Source of the DNA: Chloroflexota bacterium
GTDB taxonomy: Bacteria > Chloroflexota > Dormibacteria > CF-121
Assembly: GCA_005881235.1 (NCBI GenBank)
Contig: VBEQ01000163.1
Coordinates: 1 to 19,116, forward strand
DNA length: 19,116 nt
Direction: 5' to 3'
Shown here in pieces: positions 1 to 6,957 of this stretch. A model generated the notes under the pieces. It had not been told where the DNA came from, ran no database searches, and worked only from the letters and a program-made list of their open reading frames with translations. How positions within the stretch are numbered: the first letter of the stretch is position 1; each line of letters opens with the position of its first letter. The position numbers were made by a program, and so were the translations under genes.

Positions 1-1361
1 GCCCGCAGCCCGGCCCAGACCGTCGCCACGGTGAAGCTCATCACCCCGCGACGCTCCTCCCAGAGGTCGTAGCTGGGCTGTGGCAACCCGGTGAGGGGGT
101 CGATGTAGCTGGCCAGGAAATCGCCGACCAGGATGATCAACGGCCGGTAATAGGCCTTGAAGAACTCGAAGTCGCGATGGCGATCGTAGTGCTGCCAGAG
201 GGCGAAGAGGACCAGGCCGGTCTCGTCCTCCTGGATCGGGTATTGCGGCTTGCCGGTGGCATCGACCCAGGGATGCCAGCTGCTGCCCGGATCGCCCGCC
301 GGCGTGTACTTGTGGCGGAAGTAGCCGTCCTTGGTCACGATCCGCGCGCAGAGCTCGAAGAACCGCCGGGGCACGTCAACATAGCCGGCTTGGTCCATGG
401 CGTAGACGGCCAGCGCGGCGTCGCGCGGCCACATATAGCTATAGGTGTCGCGGGCGAACTTGATGATGTCGGTGTCGTTGGCGGCGAGCACCGCGCCGCC
501 GCTGTCGATCTGGGTCCGCACCACCAGCAGGCAGCGGCGGAAGAGGTCGGCGACCTGTGGCGAGAGGTCCCCGAACTCGCGCTCTTCCTTGTTGACCCAG
601 GCGATCCAGTAGGAGCGCGTGCGCTCGAGAAACGCCTCGGGTCCCCGCAGCGTGACGACGTCGGCGACCGTCTGGAGCTCGGCAAGGTTGCGCGCCGCGA
701 TCAGCCAGTGGTAGGCGGTCGCGGTCTGCCCCTGTGCGACGCGACCGAGCTTCAGCGCGAGCGTCATGTCGACCGAGCCCTGCTCGATGGGGTTGTTGCC
801 GAGCTCGCCATCCTCGGCGTCCCGCCAGGTTCCCTGCGCGCCACCGACGTCTTTCTTGCCGCAGGCGTACCCGTCCAGCCCGATGCGATCGCCCACCTGG
901 CCGCAGGCGGCGAAGCAGCGTTGACCCTTGTAGGCGACCAGTCCTTTGACCGCCGGGTAGTACATCACGGTGTCGCCGACTTCCGTGCCGTAGATGTGCC
1001 AGTCGTAATGGAAGAAGAGCCGAACCTCCCGCTCCGGCCCTTCGTTGTGGACCTTGACCCGGCGAAGGAACATGTCGCGGCCGAGGTCGACCGTGTCGTT
1101 GAAGGTCAGGCTGAGCGCGAGATCCGGATGTCGAAGGGTGACGTTCGTAACCAGGGTGTCGGGGAGGTAGACGAGGTTGCGCGACCAGGCCGGGTCATCC
1201 AGCCAGCTGAACCGTCCATCCACCCAGATACCGAAGCGGCAGGGCTCGCCGCTGGTGTGGTTCTCCTGGCCGACACGCGGGTAATAGATGTCGCGCAACT
1301 GATAGTTGCGATCGAAGTTGACCAGCAGGGACCCGTTTCCGATCGGCAGGTCGCGTGACAC
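1..1361 (-). CDS. Glycoside hydrolase family 15 glucoamylase-like protein, 3' end beyond the window
   Basis: The frame stays open for 453 codons from a GTG at 1361 to the window edge, so the C-terminus is missing. The N-terminus reads SRDLPIGNGSLLVNFDRNYQ followed by LRDIYYPRVGQENHT, the start typical of the bacterial GH15 proteins that carry a beta-sandwich domain before the (alpha/alpha)6 barrel. Barrel signatures follow: YMWPRDAALAVYAMDQAGY (about residues 310-330), YPIQEDETGLVLFALW, and YDLWEER near residues 431-437, where the first Glu (about 435) aligns with the general acid of glucoamylases. Known role of the family: release of glucose from alpha-glucans or trehalose; the exact substrate cannot be read here. 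An in-frame TAA lies just upstream of GTG 1361, so no earlier start is possible. No Shine-Dalgarno is visible, but GATAAT lies 8 bases upstream, suggesting a leaderless transcript. Confidence 0.93.
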   Translation of the reverse strand, partial: MSRDLPIGNGSLLVNFDRNYQLRDIYYPRVGQENHTSGEPCRFGIWVDGRFSWLDDPAWSRNLVYLPDTLVTNVTLRHPDLALSLTFNDTVDLGRDMFLRRVKVHNEGPEREVRLFFHYDWHIYGTEVGDTVMYYPAVKGLVAYKGQRCFAACGQVGDRIGLDGYACGKKDVGGAQGTWRDAEDGELGNNPIEQGSVDMTLALKLGRVAQGQTATAYHWLIAARNLAELQTVADVVTLRGPEAFLERTRSYWIAWVNKEEREFGDLSPQVADLFRRCLLVVRTQIDSGGAVLAANDTDIIKFARDTYSYMWPRDAALAVYAMDQAGYVDVPRRFFELCARIVTKDGYFRHKYTPAGDPGSSWHPWVDATGKPQYPIQEDETGLVLFALWQHYDRHRDFEFFKAYYRPLIILVGDFLASYIDPLTGLPQPSYDLWEERRGVMSFTVATVWAGLR

Positions 1362-1369
1362 GTTGCGCC

Positions 1370-1375
1370 ATTATC
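1370..1375 (-). promoter_or_regulatory. Putative -10 box (GATAAT) of the GH15 gene, leaderless type
   Basis: Minus-strand GATAAT matches TATAAT at five of six positions and ends 8 bases before the GTG start. Transcription would begin almost at the start codon. No clear -35 box is seen. Confidence 0.4.
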
Positions 1376-1420
1376 GGGTGCCGGTCAGCAGCGTGGGAGA
1401 TCGGAGCACCCATTGTTACG

Positions 1421-1840
1421 ATGTCGTTCATGGGCAGCGCCGCGAAAGTCGACACGCTCGACGTGCGCACGGGCAGGCGCGCGGACGCGATCGACATCAC
1501 GGATCGAGTGCAAGAGGTCGTGCGCGAAAGCGGCGTCCAAACCGGGCTCTGCCAGGTCTACGTGCCCCACACCACGGCGGGGGTCTTCATCAACGAGAAC
1601 GCGGATCCCGACGCCCTGTCCGACATCCTTGCCAGGCTCGAGGCGCTGGTGCCCTGGGAGGACGGCTACCAGCACGCCGAGGGCAACGCCGCGGCGCACA
1701 TCAAGGCCACCCTGGTGGGCAGCTCGCAATCCGTGCCGGTACGCAACGGCCGCCTCGCGCTCGGTCGCTGGCAGGGCATCTTCTTCGCCGAGTTCGACGG
1801 GCCGCGCGAGCGCCGCTTCCAGGTCACCGTCCTGGCGTGA
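1421..1840 (+). CDS. YjbQ/UPF0047 family protein (secondary thiamine-phosphate synthase type)
   Basis: This is a 139-residue protein of the usual family length (about 130-140). It carries the family signatures in order: VYVPHTTAGVFINENADPD (His50), HAEGNAAAHIKATLVGSS (His85 and His93) and LGRWQGIFFAEFDGPRERR. The three conserved His residues are those proposed to act in the active site. Some members have weak thiamine-phosphate synthase activity, but the true cellular role of the family is unsettled. I chose ATG 1421; ATG 1430 is equally possible, while the open frame from 1355 would add 22 residues with no family similarity and would overlap the divergent GH15 gene. The 59-base gap to the GH15 start must hold both promoters. 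Confidence 0.88.
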   Translation: MSFMGSAAKVDTLDVRTGRRADAIDITDRVQEVVRESGVQTGLCQVYVPHTTAGVFINENADPDALSDILARLEALVPWEDGYQHAEGNAAAHIKATLVGSSQSVPVRNGRLALGRWQGIFFAEFDGPRERRFQVTVLA

Positions 1841-1842
1841 AT

Positions 1843-1862
1843 GAGCCGCCCGAAGGCGGCTC
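1843..1862. terminator. Perfect hairpin between two convergent genes
   Basis: GAGCCGCC and GGCGGCTC form an 8-bp perfect stem around a CGAA tetraloop. It lies between the stops of the YjbQ gene (1840) and the small heat-shock gene (1884), where a two-way terminator is expected. There is no T-run on either strand, so it would be a terminator without a U-tract or simply a 3'-end stabiliser. Confidence 0.5.
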
Positions 1863-1883
1863 CGTATCCAATCGGGCCAGGGG

Positions 1884-2396
1884 CTATTTCTTTTGTGGGA
1901 CGGCGCCGAGCCGCGCCTGCTCGCCGTTGCCGCTGGCCGTCCCTCCGGAAATCGGGATTTTCACCGACTTCGGCTTGGCCGGCTGGGCTTTCGGCACGGT
2001 CAGGATCAGCAGGCCGTTGACGAACTGCGCCTTCGCCTGCTCCCCGACGGCGTCTTCGGGAAGTGTCACCTGGCGACTGAACTTGCCCGAGAAGTTCTCG
2101 CGCAGCCAGTATTGCTCGGGCCGGGCATCGGCCGGCGGCTTGATCTCCCCCTTGACCGTGATCTGGCCGGGGTCGAAGGTAACCTCGACCGCGCTGGGAT
2201 CGACGCCCGGAACGGCGGCCCGGATCACCCATTCTCTGTCGGTCTGGTAGATGTCCAGTGGCAAGTAACCTTCACCGACCGCCCCCACTGACCGCGACGC
2301 TCCGGGAACCCCGAAGGTATCGCCGAACAGGCGATCCATGGCGCTATGGAGCGACATCAGGTCACTGATTGGTGACCAACGAATCAGGCTGCTCAT
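1884..2396 (-). CDS. Small heat-shock protein (Hsp20/alpha-crystallin family)
   Basis: This is a 170-residue ATP-independent holdase chaperone. The N-terminal arm (MSSLIRWSPISDLMSLHSAM) is typical. The alpha-crystallin domain runs from about residue 45 (YLPLDIYQTDREWVIRAAVPGV) to about 136, including the conserved stretch before the last strand (AQFVNGLLILTVPK). The IPI motif at 147-149 is the C-terminal I-x-I anchor that docks neighbouring dimers. The start is set by a strong AGGAGG (2404-2409) seven bases before ATG 2396. The same frame stays open far upstream as an antisense reading of fabH and accD, but that part has no family similarity. No CIRCE or HAIR operator is visible upstream, so stress regulation is not explained by those systems. 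Confidence 0.95.
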   Translation of the reverse strand: MSSLIRWSPISDLMSLHSAMDRLFGDTFGVPGASRSVGAVGEGYLPLDIYQTDREWVIRAAVPGVDPSAVEVTFDPGQITVKGEIKPPADARPEQYWLRENFSGKFSRQVTLPEDAVGEQAKAQFVNGLLILTVPKAQPAKPKSVKIPISGGTASGNGEQARLGAVPQKK

Positions 2397-2431
2397 GACG
2401 TGGCCTCCTTTCGATTCATTTTTCGGTCGCC

Positions 2432-2460
2432 CATATACCCCAGGCTCGGCGGCTTTTAAA
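2432..2460 (-). promoter_or_regulatory. Putative promoter of the small heat-shock gene
   Basis: On the minus strand TTTAAA (2455-2460) and TATATG (2432-2437) are separated by exactly 17 bases. Each matches the housekeeping consensus at four of six positions. The transcript would carry a leader of roughly 30 bases containing the AGGAGG site. Confidence 0.4.
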
Positions 2461-2524
2461 CGCGGCAGGGGCCCGGAACGGCCCTGTTGACGCTCAGTGA
2501 AAATGCGTAACCAGTCCCAGGATG

Positions 2525-2538
2525 CCGGTATATACTGG
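2525..2538 (+). promoter_or_regulatory. Putative fabH-operon -10 box inside a 14-bp near-palindrome
   Basis: The sequence CCGGTATATACTGG is symmetrical except at one base pair, with GTATATAC as a perfect core. It contains TATACT (2531-2536), a good -10 box 31 bases before ATG 2568. A GGGGAG ribosome binding site sits at 2558-2563. No convincing -35 box is seen. A palindrome on the -10 could be an operator for a fatty-acid regulator or could reflect a two-way -10 element. Confidence 0.4.
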
Positions 2539-2567
2539 TCAGCCAGATTCTTCAGCCGGGGAGACGC

Positions 2568-3551
2568 ATGCTTACCAGCATCAAGTCGGTCGGCAGCTAC
2601 GTTCCGTCCGGCATCCTGACCAACGCTGACCTCGAAAAGATGGTCGAAACGTCGGACACCTGGATCCGGGAGCGGACGGGTATCCACGAGCGGCGGATCG
2701 CCGCCGTCAACGAGACGGCGACCGACCTGGCCGCGGAAGCCGCCAGGGACGCGCTCGCCGCCGCCGGCATGCGTCCGCAGGACACCGACCTCATCGTGTG
2801 CAGCACGTCGACGCCCGACTCGATGTTTCCGTCGGTCGCGTCGCGCGTTCAGGAGCGATTGGGCGCCCACGGTCCGGCGTTCGATGTGCAGGCCGCGTGC
2901 ACGGGTTTCCTCTACGCGATGAGCGTGGCCGACCGCTTCGTCGGGAGCGGCGACTCCAAGCAGGCGATCGTGATCGGCAGCGAGACGCTCACCAAGATCC
3001 TCAATTTCAAGGACCGCGGCACCTGCGTGGTCTTCGGTGACGGCGCCGGCGCCGTCGTGTTGGGCCCGAGCTCGAACGGTGCCGGCATCAAATCCTCCGT
3101 ACTGGGATCGGACGGCTCCGGCGGCGACCTTATTTATGTCGCGCCCGGCGCCGACGGTCCGGAGGGCCGCGGCCGTCCGGAAATCCGCATGGACGGTCGC
3201 AAGGTCTTTCGCTTCGCCACTGAAATCCTCGCCCAGGCGACGCTCCAGGCGCTGGAGAAGGCCAACATCCCGCTGGAGGACGTCAAGCTGATCGTGCCCC
3301 ACCAGGCCAACGCCCGTATCATCGAGGCCGCGGGCAAGCGGCTGGGCGTGGGAGCCGACGTCATGGTCAACGAGATCGCCAACTACGGCAACACCTCCAC
3401 TGCCTCGATTCCACTCGCGCTCAAAGACGCGCTGGCGGCGGGCCGGCTGAAGCCCGGCGACCATCTCGTCCTCGTCGGGTTCGGCGCGGGGCTGACCTGG
3501 GGTGCGTGCGTCATCACATGGGAAGGCGTGCCCGTCCGGGCCGCGGCCTGA
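2568..3551 (+). CDS. fabH: Beta-ketoacyl-ACP synthase III
   Basis: FabH condenses acetyl-CoA or a branched acyl-CoA with malonyl-ACP to start fatty-acid synthesis in the cytoplasm. The 327 residues match the family length. The thiolase-fold catalytic triad is complete: Cys111 in QAACTGF, His245 in VPHQANARI and Asn275 in ANYGNTSTAS. The start-site region SDTWIRERTGIHERR is also typical. It opens an operon: accD begins three bases after the stop, followed by accA. Making the malonyl-CoA-forming carboxyltransferase alongside the condensing enzyme would couple supply of substrate to initiation. No acpP, fabD, fabG or fabF lies in the window, so the remaining pathway genes must be elsewhere. Confidence 0.97.
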   Translation: MLTSIKSVGSYVPSGILTNADLEKMVETSDTWIRERTGIHERRIAAVNETATDLAAEAARDALAAAGMRPQDTDLIVCSTSTPDSMFPSVASRVQERLGAHGPAFDVQAACTGFLYAMSVADRFVGSGDSKQAIVIGSETLTKILNFKDRGTCVVFGDGAGAVVLGPSSNGAGIKSSVLGSDGSGGDLIYVAPGADGPEGRGRPEIRMDGRKVFRFATEILAQATLQALEKANIPLEDVKLIVPHQANARIIEAAGKRLGVGADVMVNEIANYGNTSTASIPLALKDALAAGRLKPGDHLVLVGFGAGLTWGACVITWEGVPVRAAA

Positions 3552-3554
3552 TCC

Positions 3555-4472
3555 ATGTTTCGTCCCAAAACGCGGTACGTCGCCCTGCCCTCGCCGCGTG
3601 CCGGCGTCGGCGAAGAGGTTGACCGGCTCACCTGCCCCAAGTGCGACACCTCGCTCGAGCCCGCCCGCCTGACTGCGGCCCTGGGTGTGTGCTACCGCTG
3701 CGGCTACCACTTCCGCCTGCGCGCCCCCGAGCGGGTCGCGATGCTGGTCGAGCCGGGGTCGTTCCGGGAAGAAGACCAGGCGATCGTGGCGAAGGACGTC
3801 CTCGGCTTCAAAGACTCGCTGCCCTACACCAAGCGCATCGAACAGAGCCGCGCCGCCACCGGGGCCAATGAGGCGGTCATCTGGGGCGAAGCCAGGCTGG
3901 CGGGCCATCCCCTCGTCATCGTCTGCCTCGACTTCGCCTTCATGGGCGGCAGCATGGGCGCGGCAACGGGTGAAAAGATCACAAACGGAATCGAGCGTGC
4001 CCGGCAAAGCCGTCTGCCGCTGCTGATCATCTCCGCCTCGGGTGGCGCGCGCATGCAAGAGGGCATGCTCTCCCTGATGCAGCTGGCGAAGACATCGGCG
4101 GCCCTCGGACGGCTCAACGCGGCCGGTGTTCCCTATATCTCGCTGCTGACCGACCCGACGATGGGCGGCGTGACCGCAAGCTTCGCCTCCTTGGGCGACG
4201 TGATCATCGCGGAGCCCGGCGCCATGATCGGCTTTGCCGGCGCGCGGGTTATTCAACAGGCGACCTACGAAACGCTTCCCGAGGGATTCCAGACGGCGGA
4301 ATTCCTCTGGCAGCACGGGATGATCGACCTCGTGGTGCCCCGCCCCGAGCTGCCGGCCGTGCTGCGCCAGCTCCTCGACCTTTACGCGAGGAATGGCGTC
4401 GCCGGCGACTTCGAGCTGCACGGTAAGGCGAAGACGCCCACGCAGGCGCCCGCGTCCGTCGTGCAGCGGTGA
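3555..4472 (+). CDS. accD: Acetyl-CoA carboxylase carboxyltransferase beta subunit
   Basis: AccD pairs with AccA to move the carboxyl group from biotin carrier protein to acetyl-CoA, giving malonyl-CoA. The 305-residue protein begins with the diagnostic zinc ribbon: Cys27 and Cys30 (CPKC), then Cys46 and Cys49 (CYRC). The crotonase-like core follows, with GGSMGAATGEKITNGIERA, SASGGARMQEGMLSLMQLAK and DPTMGGVTASFASLGDVIIAEPGAMIGFAG (given in parts here: the last contains the oxyanion-loop glycines). The gene begins three bases after fabH and its TGA overlaps the GTG start of accA by four bases (GTGA), implying translational coupling that fits a fixed-ratio complex. Confidence 0.96.
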   Translation: MFRPKTRYVALPSPRAGVGEEVDRLTCPKCDTSLEPARLTAALGVCYRCGYHFRLRAPERVAMLVEPGSFREEDQAIVAKDVLGFKDSLPYTKRIEQSRAATGANEAVIWGEARLAGHPLVIVCLDFAFMGGSMGAATGEKITNGIERARQSRLPLLIISASGGARMQEGMLSLMQLAKTSAALGRLNAAGVPYISLLTDPTMGGVTASFASLGDVIIAEPGAMIGFAGARVIQQATYETLPEGFQTAEFLWQHGMIDLVVPRPELPAVLRQLLDLYARNGVAGDFELHGKAKTPTQAPASVVQR

Positions 4473-5278
4473 GCGACAACGGATCCGTCGCGGCTGCCAC
4501 CTGGGAGCAGGTCGAGCTCGCCCGGCATCCTGACCGGCCCTATGCGCTCGACTACATCCACGCGATCTTCGGTGACTTCTTCGAGTTGCACGGTGATCGC
4601 GTCTTCGGGGACGACCACGCGATCATCGGCGGACCGGCCGCCCTCGACAAGCGGACGGTCATGGTCATCGCGCAGCAGAAGGGGCGGACCACGGCGGAAC
4701 GGGCGATGCGTAATTTCGGCATGGCCAACCCGGAGGGCTACCGCAAAGCGCTGCGGCTTATCCGGCAGGCGGAACGATTCCAATTCCCGATCGTGGCATT
4801 CGTCGACACCTCGGGCGCCTTTCCCGGCGCCGGCGCCGAGGAGCGCGGCATCGCCTGGGCGATCGCTGACAACCTGGTGGCGCTTTCCCAGGCGCGCGTT
4901 CCGATCGTGACGCTGGTGATCGGCGAGGGCGGCAGTGGCGGGGCACTCGGCATCGGGGTGGGCGATCGCCTGTTGATGATGGAGCACTCCATCTACAGCG
5001 TCGCCATGCCCGAGGCCTGCGCCTCGATTCTCTGGCGCGACATTGCCCGCAAGGTGGAGGCGGCCGACGCGCTCAAGCTGACTGCTGCCGATTTGAAACG
5101 GCTCGGCCTTGCGGATGAGATCGTGCCCGAGCCGCCCGGCGGCGCCCACAACGACTACGGCGTGGCGACCGACGCGGCCGGTGCCGCCCTGCAACGCCAC
5201 CTCGCTGCGCTCGAGGCGATCGACATCGACCGCCTGGTCGAGGAGCGCTACCAGCGATACCGGAAGATCGGCGCCTAA
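4469..5278 (+). CDS. accA: Acetyl-CoA carboxylase carboxyltransferase alpha subunit, short form
   Basis: The partner of AccD in the carboxyltransferase. Recognisable stretches are FFELHGDRVFGDDHAIIGG, NFGMANPEGYRKALRLI, FVDTSGAFPGAGAEERGIA and GEGGSGGALGIGVGDRLLMM, then SVAMPEACASILWRD. At 269 residues it lacks roughly the first 50 residues of the E. coli type (319), starting directly before the catalytic core; streptococcal AccA proteins are similarly short, so this is likely a natural short form. Start is GTG 4469, inside the GTGA overlap with accD. The TAA stop (5276-5278) forms part of TAATAT, a possible -10 box for the next gene. Confidence 0.96.
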   Translation: MSDNGSVAAATWEQVELARHPDRPYALDYIHAIFGDFFELHGDRVFGDDHAIIGGPAALDKRTVMVIAQQKGRTTAERAMRNFGMANPEGYRKALRLIRQAERFQFPIVAFVDTSGAFPGAGAEERGIAWAIADNLVALSQARVPIVTLVIGEGGSGGALGIGVGDRLLMMEHSIYSVAMPEACASILWRDIARKVEAADALKLTAADLKRLGLADEIVPEPPGGAHNDYGVATDAAGAALQRHLAALEAIDIDRLVEERYQRYRKIGA

Positions 5279-5294
5279 TATCTGAACCACTGCC

Positions 5295-6383
5295 GTGGCC
5301 ACGGAAGCGGTGACCCAAGCGCCGACACGCCGACGCGATCGGCTCGACCCATCGGTGTTTCGCTTGCCGGACGAGTGGATCCGCGAGGGCTATTACAGCG
5401 ACGTCTACTTCAACCGGACCGTCGACGTCCTGAAGGCGGACACGCGCCATCCGCACGTCCTGATGCAGGTCTTCCAGAAGAACCAGGCGGTCGTGGGCGG
5501 CATGGATGAGGCGATCGCCATCGTCAAGCTCTGTTCCGAGGACTTCTCGCAGCTCCGGGTCCACGCGCTTTACGACGGCGACGAAGCGGCCCCCTGGGAG
5601 ACGACCATGACGATCGAGGGCGACTACTCCCTGTTCGCCCGGCTGGAGACCGTCTACCTCGGCGTCCTCTCGCGCCGGACCAAGGTTGCGACCAACGTGC
5701 GACGCGTCGTTGAGGCGGCCAACGGGAAGCAGATCATGTTCTTCCCCGCTCGTCACGATCACCACCTGGTGCAGACCGGCGACGGCTACGCGGCCCACGT
5801 TTCGGGGGCGATCGGCGTCTCCACCGACGCGCAGGCATCCTGGTGGGGTGGCCGCGGCATTGGAACCGTGCCGCACGGCTTGATCGCCGCCTACGACGGA
5901 GACACCGTGCTGGCCGCGCGCAAATATGCCGAATACATGGAGCCGACGGCGAACCTCGTGGTCCTCGTCGATTGGGAGAACGATTGCGTGCGCACCTCGC
6001 TCGAGGTCGCGCGGGCGCTCAAGGACCGGCTCTGGGGCGTGCGCCTCGACACCTCGGAGACGATGGTCGACCTCAGCGTCCAGAAACTGATGGGTGATTT
6101 CGACCCGCGCGGCGTCAACCCACAACTCTGCCACCTGGTTCGACAGGCGCTCGACCGCGAGGGCTTCGAGCACGTCAAGATCGTCGCCAGCGGCGGCTTC
6201 AACGTGGCCAAGATCGAGCGCTTCGAGCGCGAGCGGGTTCCGGTCGACGCCTACGGCGTCGGCAGCGCCTTCTTCCAGGGCACCTATGACTTCACGGCGG
6301 ACGTCGTGATGGTCGAGGGCCGGCCCAATGCCAAAGCCGGGAGGCGGTACCGCCCGAACCCCCGGCTCGAGCCGGTGACCTGA
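5295..6383 (+). CDS. Nicotinate phosphoribosyltransferase
   Basis: This enzyme converts nicotinate and PRPP to nicotinate mononucleotide, the entry step of the Preiss-Handler NAD salvage route. The 362-residue length fits the shorter archaeal/Chloroflexota-like class. Signatures: the N-terminal YYSDVYFNRT, FPARHDHHLVQTGDGYAAH, GRGIGTVPHGLIAAYDGD with His194 at the position of the catalytic (phosphorylatable) His, GVRLDTSET and VASGGFNVAKIERF. It starts at GTG 5295, 16 bases after accA; an ATG start is not available nearby. The nicotinamidase gene follows after two bases, so the pair would carry nicotinamide through nicotinate to NaMN. TAATAT at 5276-5281 could provide an extra internal promoter. 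Confidence 0.93.
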   Translation: MATEAVTQAPTRRRDRLDPSVFRLPDEWIREGYYSDVYFNRTVDVLKADTRHPHVLMQVFQKNQAVVGGMDEAIAIVKLCSEDFSQLRVHALYDGDEAAPWETTMTIEGDYSLFARLETVYLGVLSRRTKVATNVRRVVEAANGKQIMFFPARHDHHLVQTGDGYAAHVSGAIGVSTDAQASWWGGRGIGTVPHGLIAAYDGDTVLAARKYAEYMEPTANLVVLVDWENDCVRTSLEVARALKDRLWGVRLDTSETMVDLSVQKLMGDFDPRGVNPQLCHLVRQALDREGFEHVKIVASGGFNVAKIERFERERVPVDAYGVGSAFFQGTYDFTADVVMVEGRPNAKAGRRYRPNPRLEPVT

Positions 6384-6385
6384 CC

Positions 6386-6919
6386 ATGCCGAACGTGACC
6401 ATTGTGGTCGACGTGCTCAACGGCTTCTGCAAGCAGGGGAACCTCGCCTCTCCCCGCTGCGACGCGGCCATCCCGAAGATCCTCGAGGCCGTCGAGGAGC
6501 GCCGGCGGGCGGGCGACCAGCTCATCTTCCTGGCGGACACCCACGACCCGAACGACCGGGAGTTCGAGGTCTTTCCCGTGCACTGCGTGCGCGGGACCGT
6601 CGAGTCCGAGGTCGTGCCCGAGCTCCAGCCGCTGCTCGAGGCGGCCACCCTGATCCGCAAGCGCCGCTACTCCGGTTTCTTCGAGACCGACCTCGAGGCG
6701 CGGCTGCGCGCCGCGCAGCCGCAGCAGGTCACGGTGGTCGGGGTGTGCACCGACATCTGCGTGCTGCACACCGTCGCCGACCTGCGCAACCGCGATTACC
6801 GGGTGGTGGTCCCCGCCTCAGCCGTGGAGACCTTCGACGGGCCGGGCCATCCGGGTGACGAGGTGCAGCGATGGGCGCTGGCTCATCTCAAGGGGGTCCT
6901 CGGCGCCCACCTGCTGTAG
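6386..6919 (+). CDS. pncA: Nicotinamidase (isochorismatase-like hydrolase)
   Basis: The 177-residue cysteine hydrolase would deamidate nicotinamide to nicotinate. Catalytic residues are visible: Asp9 (VVDVLNGF), a Lys at 92 just before RRYSGFFETDL, and Cys125 in GVCTDICVLHTV. Likely metal ligands are Asp51 and His53 (ADTHD), Glu59 or Glu61, and His66 in FPVHCVRGT; the last motif closely resembles that of characterised nicotinamidases rather than isochorismatases. The gene begins two bases after the nicotinate phosphoribosyltransferase stop, and this pairing is the strongest argument for the substrate. I use the symbol pncA for function; other isochorismatase-family amidases remain possible. 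Confidence 0.88.
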   Translation: MPNVTIVVDVLNGFCKQGNLASPRCDAAIPKILEAVEERRRAGDQLIFLADTHDPNDREFEVFPVHCVRGTVESEVVPELQPLLEAATLIRKRRYSGFFETDLEARLRAAQPQQVTVVGVCTDICVLHTVADLRNRDYRVVVPASAVETFDGPGHPGDEVQRWALAHLKGVLGAHLL

Positions 6920-6935
6920 TTTGTGAGCCTCTTAG

Positions 6936-6941
6936 TATAAT
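6936..6941 (+). promoter_or_regulatory. Consensus -10 box (TATAAT) before the penicillin-binding protein gene
   Basis: A perfect TATAAT lies 16 bases upstream of the proposed ATT start at 6958, so transcription would begin near 6948 with a leader of about ten bases. No good -35 box lies 16-18 bases upstream. The box sits just after the nicotinamidase stop (6917-6919). Confidence 0.55.
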
Positions 6942-6957
6942 GTAACCCGTCAACCAC

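Noticed and set aside
177..1358. Plus-strand open frame of 393 codons
   Set aside because: It is the antisense shadow of the GH15 gene, whose minus-strand protein shows clear family motifs across the same stretch.
2397..4421. Minus-strand frame open for about 675 codons, continuing upstream of the small heat-shock gene across fabH and accD
   Set aside because: It is antisense to two well-supported genes, has low-complexity composition typical of GC-rich shadow frames, and the Hsp20 start is fixed by AGGAGG at 2404-2409.
5073..6173. Minus-strand 366-codon frame over the nicotinate phosphoribosyltransferase gene
   Set aside because: It is a shadow of a well-conserved enzyme gene, with an Arg-rich low-complexity C-terminus.
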